Shown: positions 1 through 8,639 of the stretch, piece by piece
Position numbering within the stretch: the stretch's first letter is position 1
Layout: every line of letters starts with the position of its first letter
Assembly: GCA_021844275.1 (NCBI GenBank)
Contig: JAKBTR010000030.1
Coordinates: 1 to 18,506 of the forward strand
Source of the DNA: Nitrospirota bacterium
GTDB taxonomy: Bacteria > Nitrospirota_A > Leptospirillia > Leptospirillales > Leptospirillaceae
Direction of reading: 5' to 3'
DNA: 18,506 nucleotides
Notes under the pieces: model-generated
The model's database searches: none
The model's input: the letters and a program-made list of their open reading frames with translations, nothing else
Told to the model about the DNA's origin: nothing
Program-made: the position numbers and the translations under genes

Positions 1-222
1 TGACCTCTAGTGTGCCGGCTGTCGTGCCAACGGCAGGCCGGGTAGCTATGTCGGGACGGGAGAACTGCTGAAAGCATCTAAGCGGGAAACCCACCTCAAG
101 ATAAGATATCCCGCCGCGCAAGCGGCCCGAAGACCCCTGGTAGACGACCAGGTTGATAGGCTGGGCATGTAAGGCCTGCAAGGGTTTGAGTGTACCAGTA
201 CTAATCGGTCGAGCGGCTTGAC
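1..222 (+). rRNA. rrl: 23S ribosomal RNA, 3' end (partial)
   Basis: This is the 3' terminal part of a large-subunit rRNA gene; the 5' part lies outside the window. The segment has the characteristic 23S tail: a conserved stretch at about 53-112 (gtcgggacgggagaactgctg, then aaagcatctaagcgggaaac) and the terminal part around 190-222 (gtaccagtactaatcggtcg). A 5S gene follows about 70 nt later in the usual 23S-5S order. The exact 3' end is estimated from conservation and may be off by a few bases. Identification is secure. Confidence 0.95.
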
Positions 223-266
223 GCAGCTCTTCGTCCTTGTTCGGAAAAGCTTCGCGCTTTCTTCTC

Positions 267-286
267 GCTCCGCCCGACGGCGGAGC
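267..286 (+). other. Hairpin in the 23S-5S spacer
   Basis: A perfect 8-bp inverted repeat, gctccgcc / ggcggagc, with a cgac loop lies in the short spacer between 23S and 5S. It has no following T-run, so it is not a terminator. A structured rRNA processing site is the likely role, by inference from its place in the operon. No tRNA is present in this spacer. Confidence 0.5.
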
Positions 287-294
287 TTCCGTCT

Positions 295-412
295 TTCCGG
301 TGGCCATGCCGGAGGGGACCCACCCGTTCCCATCCCGAACACGGCCGTTAAGCCCTCCAGGGCCGATGATACTGCAACCGCGAGGTTGTGGGAAAGTAGG
401 ACGCTGCCGGAA
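295..412 (+). rRNA. rrf: 5S ribosomal RNA
   Basis: A complete 5S rRNA gene of about 118 nt. The ends pair as the usual terminal helix: ttccggtggc at 295-304 with gctgccggaa at 403-412, ten pairs including two G-U wobbles. Inside are the conserved 5S core (cccatcccgaacacgg at about 331-346), the loop around ccgatgatactgc, and the gggaaagtagg element near the 3' side. It sits directly downstream of 23S and upstream of a strong terminator, closing the rRNA operon. Confidence 0.95.
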
Positions 413-419
413 TCTTTGT

Positions 420-449
420 GGGGGAAGCCTTCCCGGCTTCCCCCTTTTC
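420..449 (+). terminator. Intrinsic terminator of the rRNA operon
   Basis: A perfect 10-bp GC-rich stem, gggggaagcc (420-429) with ggcttccccc (435-444), has a 5-nt loop and is followed by a T-rich tail (ttttctttttc). It begins 8 nt after the 5S gene, so it ends rRNA transcription. Between here and the next start at 560 I see no convincing promoter. Confidence 0.9.
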
Positions 450-559
450 TTTTTCCCCTCCCTTCCCGTATCCTTTTTCCTTCCACCGCTCTCCCTGGTG
501 GACTCTTTAATGGTAGTTGGGAGATCCTCAATGGTCCCTGTATACGGGAGGATTGTTTT

Positions 560-2158
560 TTGATTTTCCGACGTTTTCGGACAATTTTCTCCTGTTTTGT
601 CTTGATTTTTACCGTGGCCTGTACCCCGCGGTTTCAGGCCATTCCCTCTCATTCGTCCCATGACACTCTTGTTGTTGCTCTTTCAGACGATCCATCCACA
701 CTCGACTGGAATAAGGCCACTGACGGAATTTCCTTGGAGGTCATCGGGAACTTGATGGCCGGACTGACGAAATTTGATAAGAATCTGCATGTCGTCGGAA
801 ATGTTTCGGATCATTGGTCTTCGAATGCAAACCAAACGGTTTTCACCTTTCACCTTTCCCAAGAAAGTCGATGGAGTGATGGACGCCCGGTTACATCCAC
901 GGATTTTCGCGACTCCTTTCTTCGATTGCTTCGACCGGAAACCGCTTCCCCCTATGCATACTACCTTTTCGATATTCTTCGGGCCCCCTGTTTTCACGCT
1001 CGGAAATGCCCGGCATCCGATGTCGGGATTGACACCCCTTCACCAGACATCCTTGTCATTCATCTCTCACATCCGATGGCCCCGTTTCCATCCCTGATGA
1101 CCAACCCGATCACGGATCCCGTTCGGATGGATCTCATCCGGAAGTATGGGGACAGGTGGACAGAACCGAACCATCTCGTTACGAATGGGGCCTATCTTTT
1201 GAAGCGCTGGATCCACGGTTCCCTTTTGGAACTGGACCGGAAAGATTGGACAGCTTCTCCTGATTCTATAAGGAAAATCCTTTTTCTCATCGTTCCGGAG
1301 CCGGTCACCCAACTTCTGCTTTATGAAAGGCACATCCTGGACTTGGCGGGCGTGCCCAGTTTTTATGTAAAGAAATATTTGCACAATCCGGATTTTCATC
1401 AGTCACTTCAGTTCAGCACGATTTACTACAGCATGAACGTTTTACGTCCTCCCTTCATAAACAGACATGTGCGAAAAGCATTCGCCTTGTCGATCGACAG
1501 ACAGGATCTTTTCAGGCTTTTTGACGGCGCTGTTCCAGTCTCTCGTTCCTTTATTCCAAAAGGGCTGGAAGGATATGACCCCAACGCGGGGTTCGGTTTT
1601 CATCCCCGGATGGCCCGGGAGGAATTGAGAAAAGCCGGATTCCCGAATGGAAAAGGTTTCCCTCGCACCACTCTGTTTTTTCCGACCGGAACCCAAAGCC
1701 GGATTCTGGCTGTTTACATGCAGCAACAATTCAAGAAGATCCTCGGAATCACAGTTCACCTTCGCTCTCTCGAATGGAAGGTTTTCCTGGCAAGGCTCGA
1801 TTCGCGCACCCCTATGCTTTACCAGTCCGGATGGATGGCGGACTATCCGGATCCAAACACGTTTATGACTCTGATGATGACTGGCTCGGGAAATAATCGG
1901 ACCGGATGGGCAAGTGCCGAGTTCGACCGCCTGGTCAAAAAGGCCGTCAGTACATCGGATAAAAGAGTCCGGGAAAAAGAATATCTGGATAGTCAGAATA
2001 TTCTTCTGCGTCAAGGCATTCCTGTGATACCCTTCGCCCAGGGTTTGACCAATCTTCTTGTCCACAAGGACGTCCATGGCTTTTGGCATGATCCACTTGG
2101 TAATGATCATTTCGAAGACATCCGGAAGGACAAAATCCCCCGACAGAATTCGGGGTGA
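560..2158 (+). CDS. Extracellular solute-binding lipoprotein, family 5 (peptide/nickel type)
   Basis: About 532 aa; resembles the OppA/DppA/NikA family of substrate-binding lipoproteins (SBP_bac_5), which capture peptides or similar ligands for an ABC importer. Translation from the TTG at 560 gives a short signal peptide (MIFRRFRTIFSCFVLIF) and lipobox TVAC, with the lipidated Cys at residue 21. A gggag ribosome binding site lies 9 nt upstream. Family features include LSDDPSTLDW near the mature start, WSDGRPVTSTDF, a YY.MNV..PPF..R.VRKAFALSIDR segment and a C-terminal YQSGWMADYPDPNTF segment. The open frame runs upstream through the 5S gene, but that part is not coding. No permease or ATPase genes are adjacent, so the ligand and partners are unknown. 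Family assignment is firm; substrate is not. Confidence 0.85.
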   Translation: MIFRRFRTIFSCFVLIFTVACTPRFQAIPSHSSHDTLVVALSDDPSTLDWNKATDGISLEVIGNLMAGLTKFDKNLHVVGNVSDHWSSNANQTVFTFHLSQESRWSDGRPVTSTDFRDSFLRLLRPETASPYAYYLFDILRAPCFHARKCPASDVGIDTPSPDILVIHLSHPMAPFPSLMTNPITDPVRMDLIRKYGDRWTEPNHLVTNGAYLLKRWIHGSLLELDRKDWTASPDSIRKILFLIVPEPVTQLLLYERHILDLAGVPSFYVKKYLHNPDFHQSLQFSTIYYSMNVLRPPFINRHVRKAFALSIDRQDLFRLFDGAVPVSRSFIPKGLEGYDPNAGFGFHPRMAREELRKAGFPNGKGFPRTTLFFPTGTQSRILAVYMQQQFKKILGITVHLRSLEWKVFLARLDSRTPMLYQSGWMADYPDPNTFMTLMMTGSGNNRTGWASAEFDRLVKKAVSTSDKRVREKEYLDSQNILLRQGIPVIPFAQGLTNLLVHKDVHGFWHDPLGNDHFEDIRKDKIPRQNSG

Positions 2159-2360
2159 ACCACGAACGCACAGCTGTGGCTTTTCCCGGCCGACCTTGTC
2201 TTTTTACCGTTCCCTGTTGTATCTTCAACAAGTTTAGATGGTCCCAAAACCTAATGTGAAAACTGCCGCAAATTTCGTGGCTGCAAATTGAATCCTGACA
2301 AGGGCGGTGTCTTAACTTTTCCGATCGATCCCCAAATTTCATTCCAAGGAGCTCCCGTTC

Positions 2361-3506
2361 ATGAAAAAACAGTATCTCCTGGCCCCAGGTCCGACCACCG
2401 TTCCGCCGGATGTCCTGCTGGCCATGGCCAAACCCATCATCCATCACCGCTCTCCCGATTTTATCCCGATCATCCAGCAGGTTCGCTCGGACCTCAAATG
2501 GCTTTTCCAGACCTCCCAGGAAGTTTTGACGATTGCCGGAAGCGGAACGGCCGGCATGGAAGCGTCGATTTCCAATTTTATGTCTCCGGGAGACAAGATT
2601 ATTGCCATTAATGGAGGAAAGTTCGGAGAACGCTGGTTGAAGATCGCCCAGGCCTTCGGTGTTGTGCCGATCGAAGTCAAGGTTGAATGGGGGAGGTCGG
2701 TCGATGTCTCCGTTGTCGCGGACCTGCTTTCCAAAGATCCGACAATCCGGGGCGTCTACGTCCAGGCCAGCGAAACGTCAACCGGCGTGGCACATGATGT
2801 CCAAAAACTGGCAGCTCTCACGAAGGAAAGAGAAAATACGATTCTTGTCGTCGATGCCATTACCGCTCTTGGCGTCGTGAACCTTCCCATGGAGGCCTGG
2901 GGGATCGACGTGCTGATCACCGGTTCCCAGAAAGCCCTGATGATCCCGCCGGGACTGGCGTTTGTCGGAGTCAGCGAGAAAGCCTGGAAGCTGCAGTCGT
3001 CAGCAAAATGTCCGCGGTTCTATCTGGACCTGAAAAGAGAAAAGGACAACCTTCTGAAGGACACGAATGCCTGGACACCGGCAGTTACCCTCTGGATCGG
3101 TCTTGCCGAATCCCTGAAGATGATGCGCGCCGAAGGTCTGGAGAAAATCTTTTCCCGCCATGCCCGCCTGGCCCAGGCGACAAGAGAAGGTGTACGTGGC
3201 TTTGGTCTTGAGGTTTTTGCGAAGGATCTTCCTTCGGATGCGGTCACCGCCGTTCTTTCTCCAACCGGGATCGACGGACAAGCCGTTTACAAAAACCTGC
3301 GGGAACAATACGGCATTACCGCTGCCGGTGGTCAGGACCAGCTGAAAGGGAAGGTTTTTCGCCTTTCACACATGGGATATGCCGATGTCTTTGATGTCAT
3401 CACTGCCGTGAGCGGAGTCGAAATGGTTCTGACCCGTCTGGGCTACAAAGGAAAACCCCTGGGATCGGGCGTCGCTCGGGCCCAGAATATCCTGATCCAG
3501 GAATAA
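2361..3506 (+). CDS. Class V PLP-dependent aminotransferase (serine-pyruvate / alanine-glyoxylate family)
   Basis: 381 aa, the usual length for this family. Fold-type I class V features are clear: N-terminal PGPTTVPPDVL (9-19), HHRSPDF, the GSGTAGMEA cofactor loop (60-68), ETSTG (138-142), VVDAITALG with the Asp165 that should pair with the pyridine nitrogen, and GSQKAL with the PLP Lys at residue 191. The ATG at 2361 has an aaggag motif about 9 nt upstream. The gene ends 18 nt before serA and surely shares its transcript. Family members next to serA often serve serine metabolism, so this enzyme may supply the phosphoserine transamination step in place of SerC, or act as a serine-glyoxylate type enzyme; sequence alone does not decide. 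The family call is secure. Confidence 0.88.
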   Translation: MKKQYLLAPGPTTVPPDVLLAMAKPIIHHRSPDFIPIIQQVRSDLKWLFQTSQEVLTIAGSGTAGMEASISNFMSPGDKIIAINGGKFGERWLKIAQAFGVVPIEVKVEWGRSVDVSVVADLLSKDPTIRGVYVQASETSTGVAHDVQKLAALTKERENTILVVDAITALGVVNLPMEAWGIDVLITGSQKALMIPPGLAFVGVSEKAWKLQSSAKCPRFYLDLKREKDNLLKDTNAWTPAVTLWIGLAESLKMMRAEGLEKIFSRHARLAQATREGVRGFGLEVFAKDLPSDAVTAVLSPTGIDGQAVYKNLREQYGITAAGGQDQLKGKVFRLSHMGYADVFDVITAVSGVEMVLTRLGYKGKPLGSGVARAQNILIQE

Positions 3507-3524
3507 ATCTTCAAGGAGGCTATT

Positions 3525-5132
3525 TTGTCATCCGATATCCGAATTCTGATCAGTGACGCCATCTCGGAAGATGGCGTCCGCATTTTTCAGAAAGCCGGTT
3601 TTCATGTCGACATGAAAACCAAGCTTTCCCCGCAAGAACTGGCTCAGGAAATTTCCCAGTATGATGGCCTGGTCATACGAAGCGGGACGAAGGTGACAAG
3701 AGAAATCCTGAAGAACGCCGACAGACTGAAGGTCATTGGCCGGGCAGGTGCGGGACTGGACAACGTGGACCTGGAAGCGGCAACCGAACGTGGAATCGTC
3801 GTCATGAACACGCCGGGAGGAAATACTGTCACGACAGCCGAACACACCATGTCCCTCCTGATGTCCATGGCTCGTCGAATTCCCCAGGCGAATGCTTCCA
3901 ACAAAGCCGGAAAGTGGGAAAAAAGTAAATTCATGGGCGTCGAGCTTTTTCAGAAGACGCTCGGAATCGTCGGTATGGGGAAGATCGGGCAGCATGTGGC
4001 GCAGATTGCCCGTGGTATTTCAATGAACATTATTGCGTTCGATCCCTATCTGACTCCCGAAGTTGCCGAAAAGTCCGGGGTCCACTCTGTGTCTCTGGAA
4101 GAACTCTTCCAGAGGGCAGACTTTATCACCGTACATACACCCCTGACGGCGGAAACGACCGGTCTTGTCAATAAACAAAGCATCGCGAAGATGAAAAAGG
4201 GTGTCTATATCGTCAATTGCGCCCGCGGCGGAATCGTCGATGAAAACGATCTGGCGGAAGCTCTTCAGTCCGGACATGTGGCTGGAGCAGCCTCCGATGT
4301 GTTTGTTCAGGAACCCCCTCCTGCAGACCATCCGCTTCTCAAGCTGGACAATTTCATTTCAACGCCTCATATCGGCGCTGCAACCAAGGAAGCCCAGGAA
4401 AACGTTGCCCTCGCGATAGCCGATCAGATGGTCGACTATCTTGGAAAAGGGATCATCCGGTTTGCGGCAAACCTTCCTTCCGTTCCGCCCGATGAACTGG
4501 CGCTTCTCTTTCCCTATCTCAAGCTTGCGGAAATCATGGGAGCTGTCATGGCCCAGGTCATTTCGGATCCGATTCGGAAGGTGACGCTGGAATATGGTGG
4601 AGAGGTTGCCAATCTTTCCACACCCTCCCTGACAATCGCAGCCCTGAAGGGGATTCTGACCCCCATCCTCGCTTCACGGGTTAACGAGGTGAATGCACCG
4701 ATTCTGGCAAAGGAACGGGGCATCGAGGTTGTCGAAGTCCGTTCTTCTCATCATGGTGACTATACGGGACTGTTGACTCTCCGAATTTCTTCGGGCACGA
4801 CCCATCATCAGATTGCGGGCTCCGTTTTCCAGCGCAAAGATTACAGAATCGTCTCGCTGGACGATCTTCCGGTGGAGGTTGTTCCGGAACCAATCATGGT
4901 TTATCTGATCAATCAGGACCAGCCCGGCGTTGTGGGATCCGTTGGTACGGTTCTCGGGGCACACAAGATCAATATCTCCCGCATGCAGTTTGGTCGGGAC
5001 TACCCGGGAGGGAAGGCTGTATCCATGATCGGCGTGGATCAGCAAATCGATGCGAAACTGCTCGAAGAGCTCCGGTCGCTTCCGAATGTGCTTTCGCTGA
5101 AAGTTTTGCATCTTCCAGCACGGGACAAATAA
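3525..5132 (+). CDS. serA: D-3-phosphoglycerate dehydrogenase, long form with ACT domain
   Basis: 535 aa, matching the long (type 1) PGDH class. It oxidises 3-phosphoglycerate to 3-phosphohydroxypyruvate with NAD, the committed step of serine synthesis in the cytoplasm. Visible parts: N-terminal substrate domain with GRAGAGLDNVD (72-82); Rossmann motif GIVGMGKIG (147-155) followed by an acidic FDP; catalytic Arg234 in CARGG, Glu263 in QEPP and His282 in PHIGAAT; an intervening (ASB-type) domain at about 320-450; and a C-terminal ACT domain (about 456-530) that normally binds serine for feedback control. The start is TTG at 3525, set by an aaggagg motif at 3513-3519 with 5-nt spacing. It forms a pair with the upstream aminotransferase. 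Confidence 0.95.
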   Translation: MSSDIRILISDAISEDGVRIFQKAGFHVDMKTKLSPQELAQEISQYDGLVIRSGTKVTREILKNADRLKVIGRAGAGLDNVDLEAATERGIVVMNTPGGNTVTTAEHTMSLLMSMARRIPQANASNKAGKWEKSKFMGVELFQKTLGIVGMGKIGQHVAQIARGISMNIIAFDPYLTPEVAEKSGVHSVSLEELFQRADFITVHTPLTAETTGLVNKQSIAKMKKGVYIVNCARGGIVDENDLAEALQSGHVAGAASDVFVQEPPPADHPLLKLDNFISTPHIGAATKEAQENVALAIADQMVDYLGKGIIRFAANLPSVPPDELALLFPYLKLAEIMGAVMAQVISDPIRKVTLEYGGEVANLSTPSLTIAALKGILTPILASRVNEVNAPILAKERGIEVVEVRSSHHGDYTGLLTLRISSGTTHHQIAGSVFQRKDYRIVSLDDLPVEVVPEPIMVYLINQDQPGVVGSVGTVLGAHKINISRMQFGRDYPGGKAVSMIGVDQQIDAKLLEELRSLPNVLSLKVLHLPARDK

Positions 5133-5171
5133 AATGAATAAAAACGGAAGTTTCTTATTTTTTGCGTTAAA

Positions 5172-6485
5172 ATGAAAAAGTCTCATCAGCCGGCATCTCT
5201 TCCGGCGAACGGAGAGAAGATCACCCGGGGCCATACTCCCAAAGGAGTTGGCCCCGTTTTTTCCCGTATCGCTTCTTTCCGGAGAGAAACGATATCACAG
5301 CTCCTCCAGTTGTTTTCTCTCTGGGGCTATACCGAAATTACGCTCCCGGCATTTGAATATCTGGACTCTCTGGCTCCCGGTCTCGATCCGGTCCTCCAGC
5401 ACAAGGCATACACTCTCCAGGACCGTGGGTCTGGTCACGTTCTTCTTCTGAGACCGGATGCCACAGCCCAGATCGCCCGTCTTGTGGCACAGGGGCAGGA
5501 AAAATCACCGGAAGTTCAAAAATACGCCTATAGCACGACGGTTTTCCGACACGAAGACCATCATATTCTCGAACGGGAACTTTTGCAGACCGGCATTGAG
5601 CTTTTCGGGATTTCAAGCGCCGAGGCAGACTGGGAAATACTGACCTTGTGCTTGGAAGGTGTTCGCCTTCTCGACCTGGATTCACCGGTTTTGTCTCTCT
5701 CTCATACGGATTTGCAAAAATCCTTGATTCGTCATGCCGGAAAGGATTTACCGGAAGAAATTCAGGAGGGTCTCCTGAGAAGCTTCTATGCTCACGATGC
5801 CATGATCATGACGGACCTTCTTCGGAAAGCAGGAAAAGTCGACGGGCCCTTGATCGACGGCCTGGAACAGATGATCGGCCGCACACATTCTCTCCCGGAT
5901 GCGATCCGTTTGCTAAAAACCCACCCGGTTTTCGCCTCCTCTCCGGATCTTGTCAGGGGTTCTTCTTCACTGACATTCATCCTTGAACTGGTATCGTCCT
6001 TCCAGTCCAATATTCGTGTGGACTTCGCCCTCAATCCGGGGGGGCCCTATTATTCCGGGATGGTCTTTCATCTTTATGCCAGGGGAACAAGTCAGGAACT
6101 GGCTTCCGGTGGTCGCTACGACATGCTGCCGGCTCTGTTTGGACGGCCGATGCCGGCGACCGGATTCGCTTTCCATCTGAACCGGATCGAATCCCTACTC
6201 GGGTACAGGGCTTCGGAAAACGAAAAGATCGTTCTGGAAATCCAGCTCGCCGGAACGGAAAAGCCTGTCAGGGACAAGCTGATCGAATGTGCGACCGAAC
6301 TTCGGAAAATGGGGATTCCTTCCTCTTTCCGATTCGAAGAGTCTCCGCCGGAAAACAAAAAATGGGCTGTCCCCGTCTTGTTCTGGAACGGAAAAGATTT
6401 TACACTTTCCGTCCCGAATGGAAACGAGACCCGTTTTTCCAGACCAGACCATTCCGGGATATTTTCCATCCTTCAAAAACGGTAA
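5172..6485 (+). CDS. hisZ: ATP phosphoribosyltransferase regulatory subunit
   Basis: 437 aa. HisZ is a class II histidyl-tRNA synthetase paralogue that lost charging activity and binds the short form of HisG, enabling feedback-regulated first-step histidine synthesis. The HisRS-like core is visible: PKGVGPVFSRIASFRRETISQ, WGYTEITLPAFEYLDSL, LLLRPDATAQIARLVA, VFRHEDHHILERELLQTGIELFG and the motif-3-like ASGGRYDMLPALFGRPMPATGFAF at about residues 310-333. The C-terminus has no obvious anticodon-binding domain, as expected for HisZ rather than HisS. The ATG at 5172 has no good ribosome binding site; it starts 39 nt after serA, whose transcript may supply it. It ends 5 nt before dnaB. HisG is not in the window, so a short-form hisG is predicted elsewhere. 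HisS is the alternative, but the missing C-terminal domain argues against it. Confidence 0.85.
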   Translation: MKKSHQPASLPANGEKITRGHTPKGVGPVFSRIASFRRETISQLLQLFSLWGYTEITLPAFEYLDSLAPGLDPVLQHKAYTLQDRGSGHVLLLRPDATAQIARLVAQGQEKSPEVQKYAYSTTVFRHEDHHILERELLQTGIELFGISSAEADWEILTLCLEGVRLLDLDSPVLSLSHTDLQKSLIRHAGKDLPEEIQEGLLRSFYAHDAMIMTDLLRKAGKVDGPLIDGLEQMIGRTHSLPDAIRLLKTHPVFASSPDLVRGSSSLTFILELVSSFQSNIRVDFALNPGGPYYSGMVFHLYARGTSQELASGGRYDMLPALFGRPMPATGFAFHLNRIESLLGYRASENEKIVLEIQLAGTEKPVRDKLIECATELRKMGIPSSFRFEESPPENKKWAVPVLFWNGKDFTLSVPNGNETRFSRPDHSGIFSILQKR

Positions 6486-6490
6486 CAAAT

Positions 6491-7882
6491 ATGCCATCTG
6501 CTGGAAAAACCCGCGCGCAAATCCTGAAGAATCTTCCTCAGAGCCTCGAAGCCGAGAAATCATTTCTTGGTTCGATTCTTCTGAACAACGAAGTCATGAC
6601 CGAAATCGGAGATTCGCTCAAGGAGGACGACTTCTCCCTTGACGCCCATCGAAAGATCTACATGACCATGCGGGAAATGTCGGAAAAACGCGTTCCGGTG
6701 GATGCGGTGACGCTCGCGGATGTTCTGAACAAGAAAGGGTGGAGCGGTCTCACGGGCGGATCGACCTACATTGAAGAACTGAGCCTGATCGTACCCACTG
6801 CGGCCAACGCCAAGCATTACGCAAATCTTCTGAAAGAAAAGGGAATATACCGAAAACTGATTCTATCGGCGGAGGATATCGCCCGCAAGGGCTATGAAGA
6901 ATCGGAAGACGTGGAAGTTCTGCTGGACCTGGCAGAAAGAAAAATCCTGGAAATCGGGGCGAACCGAACCACCCGGGGGTTTGTCAAAATCGGGGATGTC
7001 CAGTACATCGAAGAGCAATACAAGAGACTGGAAGAGCTTCGCGCCCGGAACACCAGCGACCCTGTGATCGGTTTGCCTTCCGGTTTTATCGATCTGGACC
7101 GGATGACGACAGGGCTTTACCCGTCCGATCTGATTATTGTGGCCGGTCGTCCCGCCATGGGAAAAACCGCCTTTGCCCTGGGCATCGCCCAGTACGTTTC
7201 CTTCGATCTGAGAAAACCGGTGGGAATCTTCAGTCTGGAAATGTCGAAGGAGCAACTTTTCATGCGCTTGATCAGTTCCCATAGCCGCGTTGATTCCTGG
7301 AGCCTTCGCACGGGACAGCTGAACGGGGACAGCTGGCGGGCGGTCATGGACGCTTTCGGTGAAGCCAGTGACGTTCCACTGTTCATCGATGATTCGGGAG
7401 ACCTGACCGTTTTCGAACTGCGGGCCCGTGCACGCAGGCTCAAGAACCAGGTCAAGGATCTGAGCCTCATCGTCGTGGACTATCTCCAGCTGGTCAAAGG
7501 TTCACAGAGAACGGACAACCGGGAACAGGAAATATCCGAGATTTCGCGATCCCTGAAAGCTCTGGCAAAGGAGCTGGGCATTCCGGTGATCGCTTTGGCC
7601 CAGCTGTCGAGGGCGGTCGAGAACCGTCCCAAGGACAAGAAGCCAATCCTGGCCGATCTCCGGGAGTCCGGAGCCATCGAGCAGGATGCCGATGTGGTGT
7701 TGTTCATTTACCGCGACGAGGTTTATCATCCGGAAAACAAGGAGAGCCACGGAAAGGCGGAGATCATCATCGGCAAACAGCGGAACGGCTCGATCGGAAC
7801 AGTCGCACTTGCCTATATCGGGCATTGCACCCGATTCGACAATCTCGCAACAGGGTATGAGATGATGGGTCCGGAAGACTGA
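6491..7882 (+). CDS. dnaB: Replicative DNA helicase DnaB
   Basis: 463 aa, the normal size for bacterial DnaB, the hexameric 5'-3' helicase of the replication fork. Domains: N-terminal DnaB domain (about 16-115, beginning LPQSLEAEKSFLGSILL), linker, then the RecA-like C-terminal domain (about 185-460). Motifs: Walker A GRPAMGKTAF (219-228), FSLEMSKEQL (247-256), Walker B LSLIVVDYLQL with Asp330, QLSRAVENR, DLRESGAIEQDAD, and the arginine-finger motif KQRNG with Arg431. The frame is open further upstream into hisZ, but homology begins near the ATG at 6491, 5 nt after the hisZ stop; the ribosome binding site is weak, suggesting translational coupling to hisZ. No intein is seen. It converges on the pseudopilin genes. 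Confidence 0.95.
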   Translation: MPSAGKTRAQILKNLPQSLEAEKSFLGSILLNNEVMTEIGDSLKEDDFSLDAHRKIYMTMREMSEKRVPVDAVTLADVLNKKGWSGLTGGSTYIEELSLIVPTAANAKHYANLLKEKGIYRKLILSAEDIARKGYEESEDVEVLLDLAERKILEIGANRTTRGFVKIGDVQYIEEQYKRLEELRARNTSDPVIGLPSGFIDLDRMTTGLYPSDLIIVAGRPAMGKTAFALGIAQYVSFDLRKPVGIFSLEMSKEQLFMRLISSHSRVDSWSLRTGQLNGDSWRAVMDAFGEASDVPLFIDDSGDLTVFELRARARRLKNQVKDLSLIVVDYLQLVKGSQRTDNREQEISEISRSLKALAKELGIPVIALAQLSRAVENRPKDKKPILADLRESGAIEQDADVVLFIYRDEVYHPENKESHGKAEIIIGKQRNGSIGTVALAYIGHCTRFDNLATGYEMMGPED

Positions 7883-7916
7883 AAAGCCTGTTCCCCCTTC
7901 ACTCCTTCAGCACTTT

Positions 7917-8639
7917 TCAGGGAAGTCCACTGCTCGTTGTTCCTGAGCCGTTCTGATTCTGGTTCAGCGTCGACACCGGGATCGGAAAAACATCCGTAAA
8001 CGTCTTGACCGCTTCATGCTTCCTCTTGACAGAAATCTCCATCTTGACCATGAGCGGGACGAGATGGCTCTGCAAAGAGTTCCACTGATTTGTCCATTGG
8101 TGTCCGTCAAAATACAGAAGACGAAAAGACTTGATGTGGTGAAGCAGGGGATCCGCCACAACGGCCTGGGTGCCGAAAGAAAAAAGGTTCGTATCCTGTT
8201 CATGGGCAAGCAGGTATCCGTGTCCGTTTTTTTCGGGGAGAACAATATACTGGATGCCCTCCAGATGGGAAACCGGAGCGTTTTGCATGAGGCGCGTTTG
8301 CGCCAGGGTCGTAAAAAGAAGCGTGTCGTGTTCGTCTTCTGCCGAGTACTGAGGGCTTCCGATAAAATATGTCAGAGGGTCGTTGGTGTTGATGTAAACA
8401 GAAATCATTTCCTGGCGCATTTTCATGAATGCCAGTTCAATGTTGGAATCGGTTCTGTTCTTTTCGCGGATGCGCTGGGAAAGGGACGCCGTACTTTTGA
8501 CCGATTCATACAATAACCCAAGAATCACTGTCAGAATAAAAAAGGCCACAAGAATTTCGAGAAGGGTAAAGCCCTGATCGTCCCAAAACCTCTCCACTGC
8601 CGAAGGATGACCGAAGGACTTCCGACGGATTTTTATCAA
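7917..8639 (-). CDS. Minor pseudopilin, GspJ-like (type II secretion / type IV pilus family)
   Basis: About 240 aa if begun at the TTG at 8639, which overlaps the stop of the upstream pseudopilin gene (ttga). The frame has no ATG ahead of the prepilin motif, so a non-ATG start is needed; the GTG at 8762 is another option but overlaps the neighbour by about 125 nt. The prepilin site DDQG/FTLLEI carries the required Glu at +5 and is followed by a roughly 20-residue hydrophobic helix (LVAFFILTVILGLLYESV). The remaining globular part, of the length expected for GspJ, contains QTRLMQNAPVSHLEGIQYIVL and FRLLYFDGHQW, typical of the PulJ/GspJ fold. In type II secretion GspJ forms the pseudopilus tip with GspI and GspK. 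It is last in the operon; no gspK follows, because dnaB converges 34 nt away. Confidence 0.75.
   Translation of the reverse strand: MIKIRRKSFGHPSAVERFWDDQGFTLLEILVAFFILTVILGLLYESVKSTASLSQRIREKNRTDSNIELAFMKMRQEMISVYINTNDPLTYFIGSPQYSAEDEHDTLLFTTLAQTRLMQNAPVSHLEGIQYIVLPEKNGHGYLLAHEQDTNLFSFGTQAVVADPLLHHIKSFRLLYFDGHQWTNQWNSLQSHLVPLMVKMEISVKRKHEAVKTFTDVFPIPVSTLNQNQNGSGTTSSGLP

Noticed and set aside
218..559. Open frame extending the binding-protein gene upstream through the 5S rRNA
   Set aside because: It overlaps 5S rRNA and its terminator; the lipobox and ribosome binding site place the real start at 560.
2159..2360. Promoter or terminator in the gap between the lipoprotein and aminotransferase genes
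   Set aside because: A 10-bp palindrome (cacagctgtg) and two caaatt copies are seen, but no hairpin with a T-run and no convincing -35/-10 pair.
5133..5171. Possible terminator between serA and hisZ (aataaa...ttatt followed by T)
   Set aside because: AT-rich, imperfect stem; the short gap and lack of a separate promoter favour read-through.
7879..7920. Inverted repeat ctgaaaag / cttttcag between dnaB and the GspJ-like gene as a bidirectional terminator
   Set aside because: Only 8 AT-rich pairs, a 26-nt loop and no T-run; too weak to call.
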